64,000 nt of DNA from JBDWFY01 sp965275915 (GTDB lineage: Bacteria > Pseudomonadota > Alphaproteobacteria > Rhizobiales > Stappiaceae): assembly GCA_965275915.1 (NCBI GenBank), contig CBDHYI010000005.1, positions 62,001 to 126,000 of the forward strand, given 5' to 3'. A program made the position numbers and the translations under genes. The notes under the pieces were generated by a model. That model had not been told where the DNA came from. It saw only the letters and a program-made list of their open reading frames with translations, and did no database searches. Of this stretch, positions 50,612 through 60,054 are shown in pieces (position 1 is the first letter of the stretch; each line of letters opens with the position of its first letter).

Positions 50612-51908
50612 AGGAAACGCCCATACGGGCCGCTTTTTCCAGCCGCGGCGGCACCGGGACAAAAGCACCCGGGGCGTTCACCGAATCGGAAACCAACCTC
50701 TCAGCGACCGCATCCGCCGCAGCAACCAGACCGGCTGTGTTGTAAATCGTTCCCCGCACCTGAATTGTTCCTGCCAAGGCTCTCTTCAGATCTTCCTGCA
50801 GCCTTGAATCCGGCCGCCCTCCCTTCTTCCAGAAATCATTGAGACTGCCCTGGAATGTCAGCCCCGCGACATCGTAAATTGTAGGCATGATTGAATAAGT
50901 CGGACATCCGGCGGACAACGCTTCAAGGCCTGCCGAACTGTTGACCGTCACGAACCCTTGCGATCGCGCTGCCAGGTCATGCAAATCTCCCCCATCAACT
51001 CGAACGATCCGATCTTTGAGACCATACCGTTTCGCTGCCGTTATAATTGCAGTTGCGAGCGATCGATGCCGGTATTCCAGAGGATGTGTTTTGAAAACCA
51101 GCGTGCGATCTTGTGGGGCATGTTCGGAAAAGGAACGGGCAATATAGTCGATGGCATCGGCCATGCCGTTAAACGGCGAATGGTCGCGAATTTGAAAGTC
51201 GCCATCAAGCTGCATTGCAACCAGATAGTACGGGGTGGCAGACTGCCGTAAGACGCCGATTGTCCGGGCCGCCCGCCTGGTTCGATATTTTTGTGACAAT
51301 CTTGCCTTCAGCCACCCGCCATAGACCGCTGCCCTGCTTTCTTGGCGATGATTGCAGTAGTGTGGAAACCATGGCCGGAAAAGAGCATTCACGGCCGTAA
51401 ACTGCAGTTCCTGAATAACTTGCCGCATCGGGTCGCCAGGATACATGGTTTTCATAACCGGCTCAGGAAGTTTTGCGGCAATATCTGAAATAGTCTCCGG
51501 ATCATTTGGAAAGTGAGACTTGACCGAACAGCCCCCGCGCTCGACCGTCATCCAGTCCGGCCGCAAATATCCAAGTTCAGTGGCCACTACGTTGATATCC
51601 CTTTTGTCCGCCAGTCCAACGGCCACCCGATGATAGAAGCGGCGGTCTCCATGCAGGACAATATCGGTAACACTTTGCTTTTCCAGGAACTCTCTCAGGA
51701 AAGTCTCCCAATGCTCCGGCTTTCCTCTAAAGTGTGTTGCACCTTTATGCTTCCAGTCCACGACATCATTGCCGCAGAAGTTTATCCGCAATACTTGGCC
51801 GCCCCGTCTGACAACACTTGCCGCGATTTCCGAGAAAAACGTCGACAAAGGTCCTTGCAAAAAAAGGAAAGTGCGTTCGCTCAACAGGCGGTCCGATGTC
51901 GCTGTCAT
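50601..51908 (-). CDS. KpsS-like capsular polysaccharide protein, copy 2
   Basis: A 435-residue protein of the Capsule_synth (KpsS/LpsZ/RkpJ) family, which in E. coli KpsS adds Kdo linker residues onto a lipid acceptor for ABC-dependent capsules. Landmarks: TFLFLQGPLSTFF at the start, TELGYLRPDWMTVERGG, VFKTHPLEYRHRS and VNSSAGLEALSAGCPTY. It overlaps copy 1 by four bases and has the same length and motif order, so the pair arose by duplication. Confidence 0.85.
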   Translation of the reverse strand: MTATSDRLLSERTFLFLQGPLSTFFSEIAASVVRRGGQVLRINFCGNDVVDWKHKGATHFRGKPEHWETFLREFLEKQSVTDIVLHGDRRFYHRVAVGLADKRDINVVATELGYLRPDWMTVERGGCSVKSHFPNDPETISDIAAKLPEPVMKTMYPGDPMRQVIQELQFTAVNALFRPWFPHYCNHRQESRAAVYGGWLKARLSQKYRTRRAARTIGVLRQSATPYYLVAMQLDGDFQIRDHSPFNGMADAIDYIARSFSEHAPQDRTLVFKTHPLEYRHRSLATAIITAAKRYGLKDRIVRVDGGDLHDLAARSQGFVTVNSSAGLEALSAGCPTYSIMPTIYDVAGLTFQGSLNDFWKKGGRPDSRLQEDLKRALAGTIQVRGTIYNTAGLVAAADAVAERLVSDSVNAPGAFVPVPPRLEKAARMGVSYDH

Positions 51909-53212
51909 CGGTCATTCCAATAACTGTTGCCGGGAATCGGAACACCGATTTGACGGGCCTTTGCAAGCCGCGGCGGCGTTTCGACATAAGCGCCAAAACA
52001 ATTGACACTGCCTTCAATCAGACGGCGCGCGAATTCAGGAACAGCCACCTTCTTGCCCACCTTGGTGAAAAAGTTCCCCTTCACCTGAATGCTTGCCGCC
52101 AATAGTTTGAAAAAGTCCTGACAGAGCTCTGCATCGGGCACTGTCGGTTCTTTCCAGAATTGATCAAGCGGCTTTCGGCAGGTCAGTCCTTCAACATCAT
52201 AAACTGCAATGCCCAGCACCTTCACCGGGACCCCCATGGTCAGTGCTTCAAGGCCCGCCGTACTATTGACCAGGATGACGCCCGACGCCGATCGATAAAG
52301 ACCCGCAAGGTTTCCTCCATCTATAACAAAAATGCGGTCAGAACAGCCGAACTCGTCAGCAACTCTTCGGATCACGCGGGGCCATTTCTCAATATTGTTG
52401 TCGAGCGGATGAAGCTTGAACAGCAATCGCGCATCAGAAGCGGCATGCTCGACGAAAGACTCAATCACCTCGGTGACCATTTCGCTCAGATGACCATACG
52501 CAGAGTGATGCCGCACCTGGTAGTCGTTCTGCATTTGCATCGGAACAACAAAATAGGGCTTGCCGCTTTTTATCAGCCGGCCGCTCATTTCCTGCGCCAG
52601 ACGCTCGTTCGAAGAACTTTTCATCAGCCGGGGCAAATAGCTCAAATAGTCCCGAAAAGGATGGTAATAACGGTCGTTTTGATAAAACGGAAACAGATAG
52701 GGAAACAGTTCCGGAACGAAATTATAAGCGACCTCATTAAAGGCCTCAGCCGCAAATGGATAAGGGTAATGCCCTGCCGGTTTTCGCCAATCAAATGTTT
52801 GCGCAAGGGCGCGGATCATATCCGGATCATCCGGGAAATGCGAATATACCCCCATCCCGCCACGTTCCAGCGTGATCCAGTCAGGTCTCAGATATCCAAA
52901 CTCATATGCATAAGCATTTAACTGTTTTTCTCTGGCAATCCCATAAGCGATACGGTGATATGGCCGTTGATCTGCGTAATAAACAATATCGGTTATCTGA
53001 TGTTGGTCGACGAAACGACTGAGATAGTCAGACCACTTCGACAACCGCCCCCAATAATTTTGTGCACCAAGACCAAAACGATAGCCCCAATCCCCCAAAG
53101 ACAGATTGATTATCAGGCATGTTGTCCCGCGTGCCCGCATATGTTGAACGAGGCTGCGTCCAAACTGGGAGGGATGCGATTGCAGAAAAAGAAAAACTTG
53201 TTTGCGAGCCAT
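51905..53212 (-). CDS. KpsS-like capsular polysaccharide protein, copy 1
   Basis: Paralog of the next gene, also 435 residues. It shows VFLFLQSHPSQFG, YEFGYLRPDWITLERGG, LFKLHPLDNNIEKW and VNSTAGLEALTMGVPV. It lies 46 bases downstream of the KpsT-like gene. The two could transfer different linker sugars in succession, or one could be KpsC-like in role; the sequence does not decide. Confidence 0.85.
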   Translation of the reverse strand: MARKQVFLFLQSHPSQFGRSLVQHMRARGTTCLIINLSLGDWGYRFGLGAQNYWGRLSKWSDYLSRFVDQHQITDIVYYADQRPYHRIAYGIAREKQLNAYAYEFGYLRPDWITLERGGMGVYSHFPDDPDMIRALAQTFDWRKPAGHYPYPFAAEAFNEVAYNFVPELFPYLFPFYQNDRYYHPFRDYLSYLPRLMKSSSNERLAQEMSGRLIKSGKPYFVVPMQMQNDYQVRHHSAYGHLSEMVTEVIESFVEHAASDARLLFKLHPLDNNIEKWPRVIRRVADEFGCSDRIFVIDGGNLAGLYRSASGVILVNSTAGLEALTMGVPVKVLGIAVYDVEGLTCRKPLDQFWKEPTVPDAELCQDFFKLLAASIQVKGNFFTKVGKKVAVPEFARRLIEGSVNCFGAYVETPPRLAKARQIGVPIPGNSYWNDR

Positions 53213-53258
53213 AAGCGTTAGGTCAAGCCAACTGGTGTCTCAAAAGACTTTCCGACAT

Positions 53259-53915
53259 TTACGCACGTTGGTTTTCTTCATGCTGTTGGATCGCATCTTC
53301 GACATTTTCATACATTGTCAAGTGTCCGTCATGCAAAAGACAGCCCGCGTCGCAGAACTTTCTGATCGTTCCCATACTATGGGAGATCATTATGATGTTG
53401 GCATTGCTGAGTTTGTTTTCAAAAGCCGCCTCGCATTTTCTCCTGAATTTGGCATCTCCGACCGCCGTGACCTCATCTATCAGATAATACGAAAAGTCGA
53501 TTGCCATGCTGACACCGAAGGCAAGGCGGGCTTTCATTCCGCTGGAATATGTCTTTATCGGCAGTTTCAGGGAGTCATCGAGTTCGGAGAACTCCTCGAC
53601 ATACTCGATAATCTCTTCCGTATCCTCACCATACATCCTGGCAACAAAACGGATGTTTTCCAGACCTGTCATTGCGCCGTTAAAGCCTCCTGCGAAGCCA
53701 AGGGGCCAGGAAACCTTGGTGTTTCGTTTGATGTGCCCCCGATCCGGCAGCTCAGCACCTGCAATCAGACGCATGAATGTCGATTTGCCGGCACCATTAT
53801 GGCCTAATATGGCTATGTTGCGCCCGGTCGGAAACTTGATAGTCAAATCCTCAAGAATGACCTTTTCGATACCGCTGAGTTTGTAAGTCTTGCGGACGCC
53901 CTGAAACTCAATCAT
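53259..53915 (-). CDS. kpsT: Capsular polysaccharide ABC transporter ATPase KpsT
   Basis: A 218-residue ATPase of the group-2 capsule/O-antigen exporter type: Walker A GHNGAGKST, signature YSSGMKARLAFGVSMA and Walker B YYLIDEVTAVGD. ATG 53915 is one base beyond the permease stop, so translation is coupled; longer frames to 54014 lie inside kpsM and are discarded. Works with the KpsM-like permease to move lipid-linked polysaccharide across the inner membrane. Confidence 0.93.
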   Translation of the reverse strand: MIEFQGVRKTYKLSGIEKVILEDLTIKFPTGRNIAILGHNGAGKSTFMRLIAGAELPDRGHIKRNTKVSWPLGFAGGFNGAMTGLENIRFVARMYGEDTEEIIEYVEEFSELDDSLKLPIKTYSSGMKARLAFGVSMAIDFSYYLIDEVTAVGDAKFRRKCEAAFENKLSNANIIMISHSMGTIRKFCDAGCLLHDGHLTMYENVEDAIQQHEENQRA

Positions 53916-53916
53916 G

Positions 53917-54684
53917 TCAGACGCGCTTCTTTCTGTAGAGTCTCTCCCCCCCGAAACCCGCAAGCAACAGGGCTGCGGCAAAGCCGAGCAGATACGGCTT
54001 GTCCAACACAACACTGTTATAGTTGGAATAATACCCTTCGCGCATCCATTCCACGACGTGCAAAACCGGATTCCAGGACAGCATCCAGATGATATCAGGC
54101 GGAAATGCGCTTGGGATGTAGAATATCCCGGAAATAAAAAAGAGCGGCTTGCTTAAGACGCTCTCAATCTGCTTCCAGGTACGAAATAGGCTCAGTATCA
54201 CCGCATTTGTGGTACCGGCGCCGACCCCAAGCAGGGACGCTGCGGCAACCGCCAAGAATACTTCATCAAGATAGGCGGGGAATTGCGCCAACCCCGCAAC
54301 AATCAAGGTTCCAAAAAACAAAACCATGACCAGAACATACGTCGCAATGATCAGAAGTGATCGGGCAAACAAGACGTCCGTTTCCTTGACCAGCGGGTAG
54401 GACATCAGGCCCCTGTTGGCATCAAAGGCACCCATCAGGGAACTGGAAAGCTTTCTATAGAGTTCGTACGGGAGAATGCCGGTTGCAAAAAACAAGGCGA
54501 AGCTTGTTCCAAATGGCGGCAGCCGGCCGATTACCGAGAATATGGCGACAAGAACCGCCACCCCCAGAGCCGGATTGGCAATTGCCCAGAAATATCCTAA
54601 TTGCGCTGTACCAAACGTTGTTCTTGTTTCGCGCAAGATGAGCGCGCCAATCACCCGCCCTTGCGTCATCAGAACATGTCCCAT
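53917..54684 (-). CDS. kpsM: Capsular polysaccharide ABC transporter permease KpsM
   Basis: A 255-residue ABC-2 membrane subunit with about six hydrophobic helices; LILRETRTTFGTAQLGYFWAI at the start and ISGIFYIPSAFPPDIIWM with NPVLHVVEWMREGYY near the end are typical of KpsM/RkpT-like exporters. It precedes kpsT and follows the KpsE-like gene in the export operon. Confidence 0.93.
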   Translation of the reverse strand: MGHVLMTQGRVIGALILRETRTTFGTAQLGYFWAIANPALGVAVLVAIFSVIGRLPPFGTSFALFFATGILPYELYRKLSSSLMGAFDANRGLMSYPLVKETDVLFARSLLIIATYVLVMVLFFGTLIVAGLAQFPAYLDEVFLAVAAASLLGVGAGTTNAVILSLFRTWKQIESVLSKPLFFISGIFYIPSAFPPDIIWMLSWNPVLHVVEWMREGYYSNYNSVVLDKPYLLGFAAALLLAGFGGERLYRKKRV

Positions 54685-54728
54685 CTAACCGCGTCTCATT
54701 GCAGTTCCGCCTGATCGTCGGCACAAAG

Positions 54729-56201
54729 TTAACTCATATGGTCACGAACGGAGTAGACAATCAATACACCGATACCCCAGCCGGTTAAGAGCACAATAAA
54801 GAGCAAAACTATATTGAGACCCCGCTCAGGATAAATCGCGTATTCGGGGAACGCTGGCGTGCTGAAAACAGCAAGATATCTCTGCTGCCGGTCAGCTTCC
54901 GCACGTGAGCGTTCCAGCGAAGCAAGGGCCGTCGTGTAAGCCTGCTCGGCAAACCCTCTTTCAACCTGCAACTCCTCGTAGTCGGCCAGCAGACTGGACA
55001 AGGGTGCAAAAGCGTTGTTTTCCCTCCGGTCAGGATCCGTACCGGGGGCACTGCCTTTGCTGATCTCATTTTGTTTTGCCAGGATCTGCGACTGAAGCGC
55101 CCGCTCCTGTTTTCGCAATTGCTGGACTGTCGGCGCGCTTTCATCAATTGTGCCTTCAAGCGCCGCCAGCCTCGCCCTCGTGTCGATCAGCTGTTTTTGC
55201 AAGCCGGCTATGAGCTCAATCTGAACCTCGGCATTCTTGGTGGGATCGATCGCATTTTCATTTTCACGAAACGTACGAAGTTGATTTCTGATCATTCTGA
55301 GGCGCAGTTCGGCGCGCGAAACCTCTTCCTCTGAAAACCTCACCGCATCCTGTCTTGCCTGCGCGGAAAGTTTATTTACGAGTTCACCGCTGTATTTAAG
55401 AATAAGCGCCGCAATCTTCTGAGCGTCATCAGGATCAAAAGCTTCAACTTCGAACGTAATGATACTGGAGCTGTTATCGTAGCTGGTTGTAATCATCCAG
55501 CTCCAATAATCGACAAGTTCCTCGATGGGCAGTGTCGGATCAAGGCGATAGAAAAAATCGACCGAATCCCGGCTGAATGCTGATCTGAAGTCAAAATCAC
55601 GCGCCAGGCGTTCCAATAGCGCCCTGCTTTCAAGATATTCCAGTACGATATAAGAGTCGGTCGTTGTAGTGCCGGTGCTTGCGAGTCCGGTAATCGCGCC
55701 GAGAAAATCGCTGCCAGCCGCCGTCCCGTCCATTCCCCGAACGGCAAAACCAGCGCGCGCCACATATCGATCAGAGGCGATAAACGCGAAATACACACCT
55801 CCAAGGATCGTTGGAACGACAACACAAAGCAGAAAGGAAATGGAAAGGACACGGCGTCTAATCTGCTTCGGGCGCAGCGCCCTTTTGCTGTTCGGTTCAG
55901 ACTTTTCCGGAGACTTTTTTACCGGCAGCGGTATCACCGGAGCCACTTTTGTTTTACCGGCTGAAATCTCAGGTTTTTTATCAGATGTCTTCTGACTTTT
56001 CGGGGAAGCTGGCGTCTGGCCTCCATTAGGCGGAACAGGTGTTTTCGCCTCCTTGGAGGGTCCGGATCCGTCCGCAGAGGCGCCGGACTGAATTCGCGTG
56101 ACGTTCTCACCGGTCGACGAAACGGCCTTTTCTCTGCCTGAATCGACAACGCCGGAGCCTTGCGCGTTTTCCGATTTAGACTTTTGTGCGTCTGTCGTCA
56201 C
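54729..56201 (-). CDS. kpsE: Capsule export inner-membrane protein, KpsE-like
   Basis: A 490-residue polysaccharide co-polymerase/export protein. Residues 1-~115 are low-complexity and rich in Lys, Ser, Pro and Gly, longer than in E. coli KpsE. A transmembrane helix (LSISFLLCVVVPTILGG) follows, then a periplasmic part with long coiled coil (about residues 260-400) and a second helix near the C-terminus (LNIVLLFIVLLTGWGIGVL). It spans the periplasm and connects the ABC transporter to the outer-membrane export protein. Confidence 0.9.
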   Translation of the reverse strand: MTTDAQKSKSENAQGSGVVDSGREKAVSSTGENVTRIQSGASADGSGPSKEAKTPVPPNGGQTPASPKSQKTSDKKPEISAGKTKVAPVIPLPVKKSPEKSEPNSKRALRPKQIRRRVLSISFLLCVVVPTILGGVYFAFIASDRYVARAGFAVRGMDGTAAGSDFLGAITGLASTGTTTTDSYIVLEYLESRALLERLARDFDFRSAFSRDSVDFFYRLDPTLPIEELVDYWSWMITTSYDNSSSIITFEVEAFDPDDAQKIAALILKYSGELVNKLSAQARQDAVRFSEEEVSRAELRLRMIRNQLRTFRENENAIDPTKNAEVQIELIAGLQKQLIDTRARLAALEGTIDESAPTVQQLRKQERALQSQILAKQNEISKGSAPGTDPDRRENNAFAPLSSLLADYEELQVERGFAEQAYTTALASLERSRAEADRQQRYLAVFSTPAFPEYAIYPERGLNIVLLFIVLLTGWGIGVLIVYSVRDHMS

Positions 56202-56441
56202 TTAACCCGCAGTCCTTGTCTGCCCAATTAAACTCCAAAACGAAACCGGAACAATTGTCTGCACAAACCGGATAAAATTTGTAAACCTCTAACGCTTGTC
56301 CCAAATTGCGGTTTGCCTATCAAAAACAAACAAGATTTGAAGGTGACGGCTGCCTCCTCAAATCAAACGCTTGCGGTCCGGGTTCATGAAACCGATCCAC
56401 GAAGAGTTGAATGTTTAACAATAAATCACGCAAAAGTCGCA

Positions 56442-57599
56442 TCAAAACGTTACGACATTTGTCGATGAACGCCCAACCGCAAGAGTATTGATCAGAATCC
56501 TTGTGAATTTGTTGAGTTCCGCGCCATAGGCATTCGCCACGTAGAGTATGTCTTTATCGCGAATGTTGAATGACTGCGCATAGAAATACGATTGTGCCTC
56601 GCGCATATTCACTCTGTAGATAACGGGTACCGCATTTTCCGGTCCAAGTTGAGCCTGCGGTTTTATGTGTCTGACAAGTTCGGGACTCTCATAGCGAAAT
56701 ACAAACAGTCCGACAGAATCGGCCTGATTGTCCGCCAACCCGCCGACGCGGCCCAGTGCCTCCACGAGAGACACTTCATCCGCCTGAATTGGGTACTCAC
56801 CGACTTTCTGAACCGCGCCAAAGGCAGTAAAAGTCTGTGGATTATGGCTTAAGTAAATCTGGTCCCCTGGCCGAACAAAAATATTCTCCGGCTGAACTTC
56901 GAACACAGTCTTTAACAGTTGCCGTCCCTGAGTACCGCCACGAATGAATGTGACATATGTTTCACTCGCCTTGTTTGCGCTCCCCCCGGCCTTTGCAATG
57001 ACATCAAGCAGCCGCTCGCCGCGCAAAGCCAGCGGATATTGACCCGGACTTTTCACATCGCCGTTCACAACCACCAGGCTGCTGGCATTCTCTTTCAACG
57101 TCACCACAACTTGCGGATCGACGGCCTTGCCGCCAAGGGCTATCTGAATGGCGCTTTGCAGCTTTTCAACTGATTTTCCTCTGGCATGGACCTTCCCGAC
57201 ATAAGGAACGGTAATTGTGCCGCTTTGATTGACAACAAATGGCCCAAGCTCCGCTCGACCGCCATTTTCTGCTCTGGAAAAGAGCCCTTCCTGGCCCGGT
57301 TCCCAGACAACAACAGAAACAACATCCCCCACGCCGATAATATGCCGGGGTGCCCAACGTTTGCCGGGAAAGTGCTTGCTGAAGCCGCTGGGCCGATATG
57401 CTGCCAGAGCTGCGATCGCCTGACTGTCCAGGGTGATCAGTTCAAACTGAAATGCAGTTGGCGAATCATCGGCATACTGAGCCTCTATTTCCGATGATAC
57501 AGGTCCTGCCGCAGGGACAAATGCACAGCCGGAAATAATCATGAGGCTAAGCAGCAACGGCCCAACTACTATACTTTTTGGTCCAATGCGAAACACCAC
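56442..57599 (-). CDS. Polysaccharide export outer-membrane lipoprotein (Wza/KpsD-like)
   Basis: A 385-residue lipoprotein with a signal peptide and lipobox LMIISGC. The Poly_export domain (IGVGDVVSVVVWEPG, GTITVPYVGKVHARGKS) is followed by SLBB-type domains (VNGDVKSPGQYPL, FGAVQKVGEYPI). It forms the outer-membrane exit channel for capsule. First gene of the minus-strand export operon; the 240 bases between it and kpsE contain no gene. Confidence 0.92.
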   Translation of the reverse strand: MVFRIGPKSIVVGPLLLSLMIISGCAFVPAAGPVSSEIEAQYADDSPTAFQFELITLDSQAIAALAAYRPSGFSKHFPGKRWAPRHIIGVGDVVSVVVWEPGQEGLFSRAENGGRAELGPFVVNQSGTITVPYVGKVHARGKSVEKLQSAIQIALGGKAVDPQVVVTLKENASSLVVVNGDVKSPGQYPLALRGERLLDVIAKAGGSANKASETYVTFIRGGTQGRQLLKTVFEVQPENIFVRPGDQIYLSHNPQTFTAFGAVQKVGEYPIQADEVSLVEALGRVGGLADNQADSVGLFVFRYESPELVRHIKPQAQLGPENAVPVIYRVNMREAQSYFYAQSFNIRDKDILYVANAYGAELNKFTRILINTLAVGRSSTNVVTF

Positions 57600-57916
57600 C
57601 GCCCCTTAAAATCCTAACCCCGAAACAATTTTCACTGTCGTCAAATCAATCGTTTCACACCAACCTGCTGTTGTATTGTCTCTAGCTTAGCGCCTGTTCG
57701 TTTACAATATGCGCATCTGCAACACTCGACCAAAAAACACAATGGGCCGTGACACTGACAGACAGGAATTAAAAAACGGTTCTGTGCGGCGTAATAACAA
57801 CATCAACATCAAGATCTTGCTGTAACAAATGGCGAGGCGTCCCCTGGAACATTGCGTCGAATGACGCATTGCATAAAGATCAGTTACAACCAACCCAATG
57901 AAGTTTAGGGTATAGT
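57600..57916. promoter_or_regulatory. Divergent regulatory region between the Wza/KpsD-like gene and rkpH
   Basis: About 317 AT-rich bases without a gene, separating the export operon (minus) from the rkpH-like gene (plus). It should hold both promoters. It contains a perfect palindrome, TGCGTC-GAAT-GACGCA, at 57853-57868, 49 bases before the rkpH-like start, which could be an operator. Confidence 0.5.
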
Positions 57917-58675
57917 GTGAAAAAAGTCGTCCTTATCACCGGCGCCAGTTCAGGTCTGGGACGCGCCCTGGCTCTGCAATATGCGGCGCCAGGCACATCG
58001 TTGTTCCTGACAGGAAGAAACAGCTCAAGACTGAATGAAACTGTGGATCGATGCCTCCTAAAAGGTGCCCTTTCTGAAAGTCATATCTTGGACGTAAGAG
58101 ACAAGGATGCTGTCAGCGACTGGATTGAAACGATCGGCAAGAGAACAAAAATCGATCTTGTAATCGCAAATGCCGGCGTGACCGGAACGCACGGCGCAGA
58201 CCGGGAAGTCGAAACCGCTGAGACAGCCATGTGGCAGATTGAGACCAATCTTGGCGGCTGTGTCAATGTGGTGACAAGTGTTGCCGGCTATATGCAACGG
58301 CGAAAACACGGACATATTGCGTTGGTTAGTTCCCTGGCAGGTCTCCAGCCAATTGCAGATGGTCCAGCCTATGGGGCGTCAAAGGCGGGTATCATTGCCT
58401 ATGCCGAAGCAATGAGAAACTATCTTTGCGAGGATGGTATTACGGTCAGTACGATCTGTCCCGGCTACATACGAACGCCCATGGCCGATCAGTTTACAAG
58501 TTGGCGGCCCTTTGAACTCACCGCCGATCAGGCCGCGCTGAAAATAAAAAACGCCCTGGACAAAAAGAAGGCCTTCTACGCATTCCCCATTCCGCTTCTT
58601 TGGAGCATTCGACTGGGGAAACTATTGCCATGGCGAATACGCAGAGCAACCACGCGCAAATTCAATTATCAATGA
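57917..58675 (+). CDS. rkpH: Short-chain dehydrogenase, RkpH-like
   Basis: A 252-residue SDR: TGASSGLG at residues 8-15, NAG in VIANAGVTG, an active-site Ser in VSSLAG and YGASK. Beside rkpG- and rkpA-like genes it matches the Sinorhizobium rkp-1 set, in which RkpH is a dehydrogenase for making the capsule-associated lipid. The C-terminus is basic and hydrophobic (FPIPLLWSIRLGKLLPW), suggesting membrane contact. It uses a GTG start at 57917. Its 3' end overlaps the convergent rkpG by seven bases. Confidence 0.82.
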   Translation: MKKVVLITGASSGLGRALALQYAAPGTSLFLTGRNSSRLNETVDRCLLKGALSESHILDVRDKDAVSDWIETIGKRTKIDLVIANAGVTGTHGADREVETAETAMWQIETNLGGCVNVVTSVAGYMQRRKHGHIALVSSLAGLQPIADGPAYGASKAGIIAYAEAMRNYLCEDGITVSTICPGYIRTPMADQFTSWRPFELTADQAALKIKNALDKKKAFYAFPIPLLWSIRLGKLLPWRIRRATTRKFNYQ

Positions 58676-60054
58676 AACCCGCCTCTTAACGTAAGATTTG
58701 CAAGTGTCACCGGGTTCGCTTCATAGTCCGAGAATGCACTCACCAACAATTCGATAGCGGTGTCAATTTGCGATCTGGAATGCTCAGACGTCACGAAAAA
58801 ACGCAAGCGTGCGGATTTTTCCGGAACGGCAGGATAGATTATCGGCGAAACGTTTATCCCTTTTTCCAGCATTCGGGCCGATAGCACGGTCGCCTTCAGC
58901 GAGTCTCCTGTCATGATCGGCACCACCGCGAAGCCCTGACTGACGCCCACGTCGAGGCCGGCCTGCTTGGCTTTTTCCAAAAAGTAATGACCATTTGCCC
59001 GCGCTCTCTGCGCTCGATCCGGTTCTTCCGTCAGAATGTCGATAGCCGCACAGGCCGATGCCGCAAGCGGCGGCGACATCCCAACACTAAAAACAAATCC
59101 AGAGGCACCAAACTTCAGATATTCAACAAGATCCTGTGAACCGGCAATGTATCCGCCGCATCCGGCCAACGCTTTTGAGAAGGTTCCCATCCAGATGTCG
59201 ACAACGCGGGGGTCTACCCCGAAATGCTCCGCCAGTCCTCGTCCCGTCTCGCCCAAAGTACCGACTGAATGGGCTTCATCGACCATCAGCCAGGCACCAT
59301 ATTTTTGTTTCAACTCAACCAGGCGAGGCAGCGCCGGACAATCGCCATCCATAGAGTATACGCCTTCAACGACGATCAGTGTGCGTTCATGGCGTGGTGA
59401 ACGCTCGATGAGAATTTTCTCCAGCGCATCAAGGTCGTTGTGCGAAAAGATCCGCCGCGCAGCACCCGACAACTTGGCTCCGGTGACAATACTGTTATGA
59501 ATGTAGGCATCGTGAATAATCAGGTCATCAGGCTGCATGAGATGACCGATTGACGAGACATTCGTTGCATGTCCGCTGACAAAGACAACGGCCTGATCAA
59601 CGCCATGCAGATCAGCAACCTTTCTCTCAAGTTCCCTGTGTATTGGTCGTTCACCGGCGACAATCCGGCTAGCCCCGGCAGACATTCCGTACCTGTCGGC
59701 AGCTGTCTTCGCCGCTGCTATAACGCTCGGGTGGCTGTTTAATCCCAAATAGTCGTAGGACGCGAAATTCAGATATTCGCGCCCCTCAATCACAGTCGTT
59801 GCACCGGCCCGCTGATCGTGCAAACGAAAGAACGGATTGTCGACCCCAAGCAGTTCGGCTGCAGTCTGCTGCAACTTCATCTCCTTGAAACCGGGTAAGG
59901 ATGTGAAGTCTGCCGCCGTCTTTACGGCGACCACCTGGGCCCTCTTCCGATCGGAGCTTTTCTGAGACTCGTTACTTTTGGATCGCCGCACACGGTCAAG
60001 TGCTGCCCGACGCGCCTCCTTACTCATCTGACTTTTTTTTGATGAGTAACTCAC
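58669..60054 (-). CDS. rkpG: Alpha-oxoamine synthase-like acyltransferase, RkpG-like
   Basis: A 461-residue PLP enzyme of the 8-amino-7-oxononanoate synthase family with an N-terminal extension of about 60 residues rich in Lys/Ser. The PLP lysine is in GTFSKALAGCGGYIAG (near residue 292), with VDEAHSVGTLG supplying the cofactor Asp and His. In rhizobial rkp loci RkpG transfers the acyl chain made by RkpA. It overlaps rkpA by four bases, indicating joint translation and a common pathway. Confidence 0.88.
   Translation of the reverse strand: MSYSSKKSQMSKEARRAALDRVRRSKSNESQKSSDRKRAQVVAVKTAADFTSLPGFKEMKLQQTAAELLGVDNPFFRLHDQRAGATTVIEGREYLNFASYDYLGLNSHPSVIAAAKTAADRYGMSAGASRIVAGERPIHRELERKVADLHGVDQAVVFVSGHATNVSSIGHLMQPDDLIIHDAYIHNSIVTGAKLSGAARRIFSHNDLDALEKILIERSPRHERTLIVVEGVYSMDGDCPALPRLVELKQKYGAWLMVDEAHSVGTLGETGRGLAEHFGVDPRVVDIWMGTFSKALAGCGGYIAGSQDLVEYLKFGASGFVFSVGMSPPLAASACAAIDILTEEPDRAQRARANGHYFLEKAKQAGLDVGVSQGFAVVPIMTGDSLKATVLSARMLEKGINVSPIIYPAVPEKSARLRFFVTSEHSRSQIDTAIELLVSAFSDYEANPVTLANLTLRGGFH

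Noticed and set aside
53916..54014. Longer N-terminus of KpsT (frame open to 54014)
   Set aside because: The extra 33 codons lie inside kpsM and do not match the family start; ATG 53915 begins the typical MIEFQGVRKTY.
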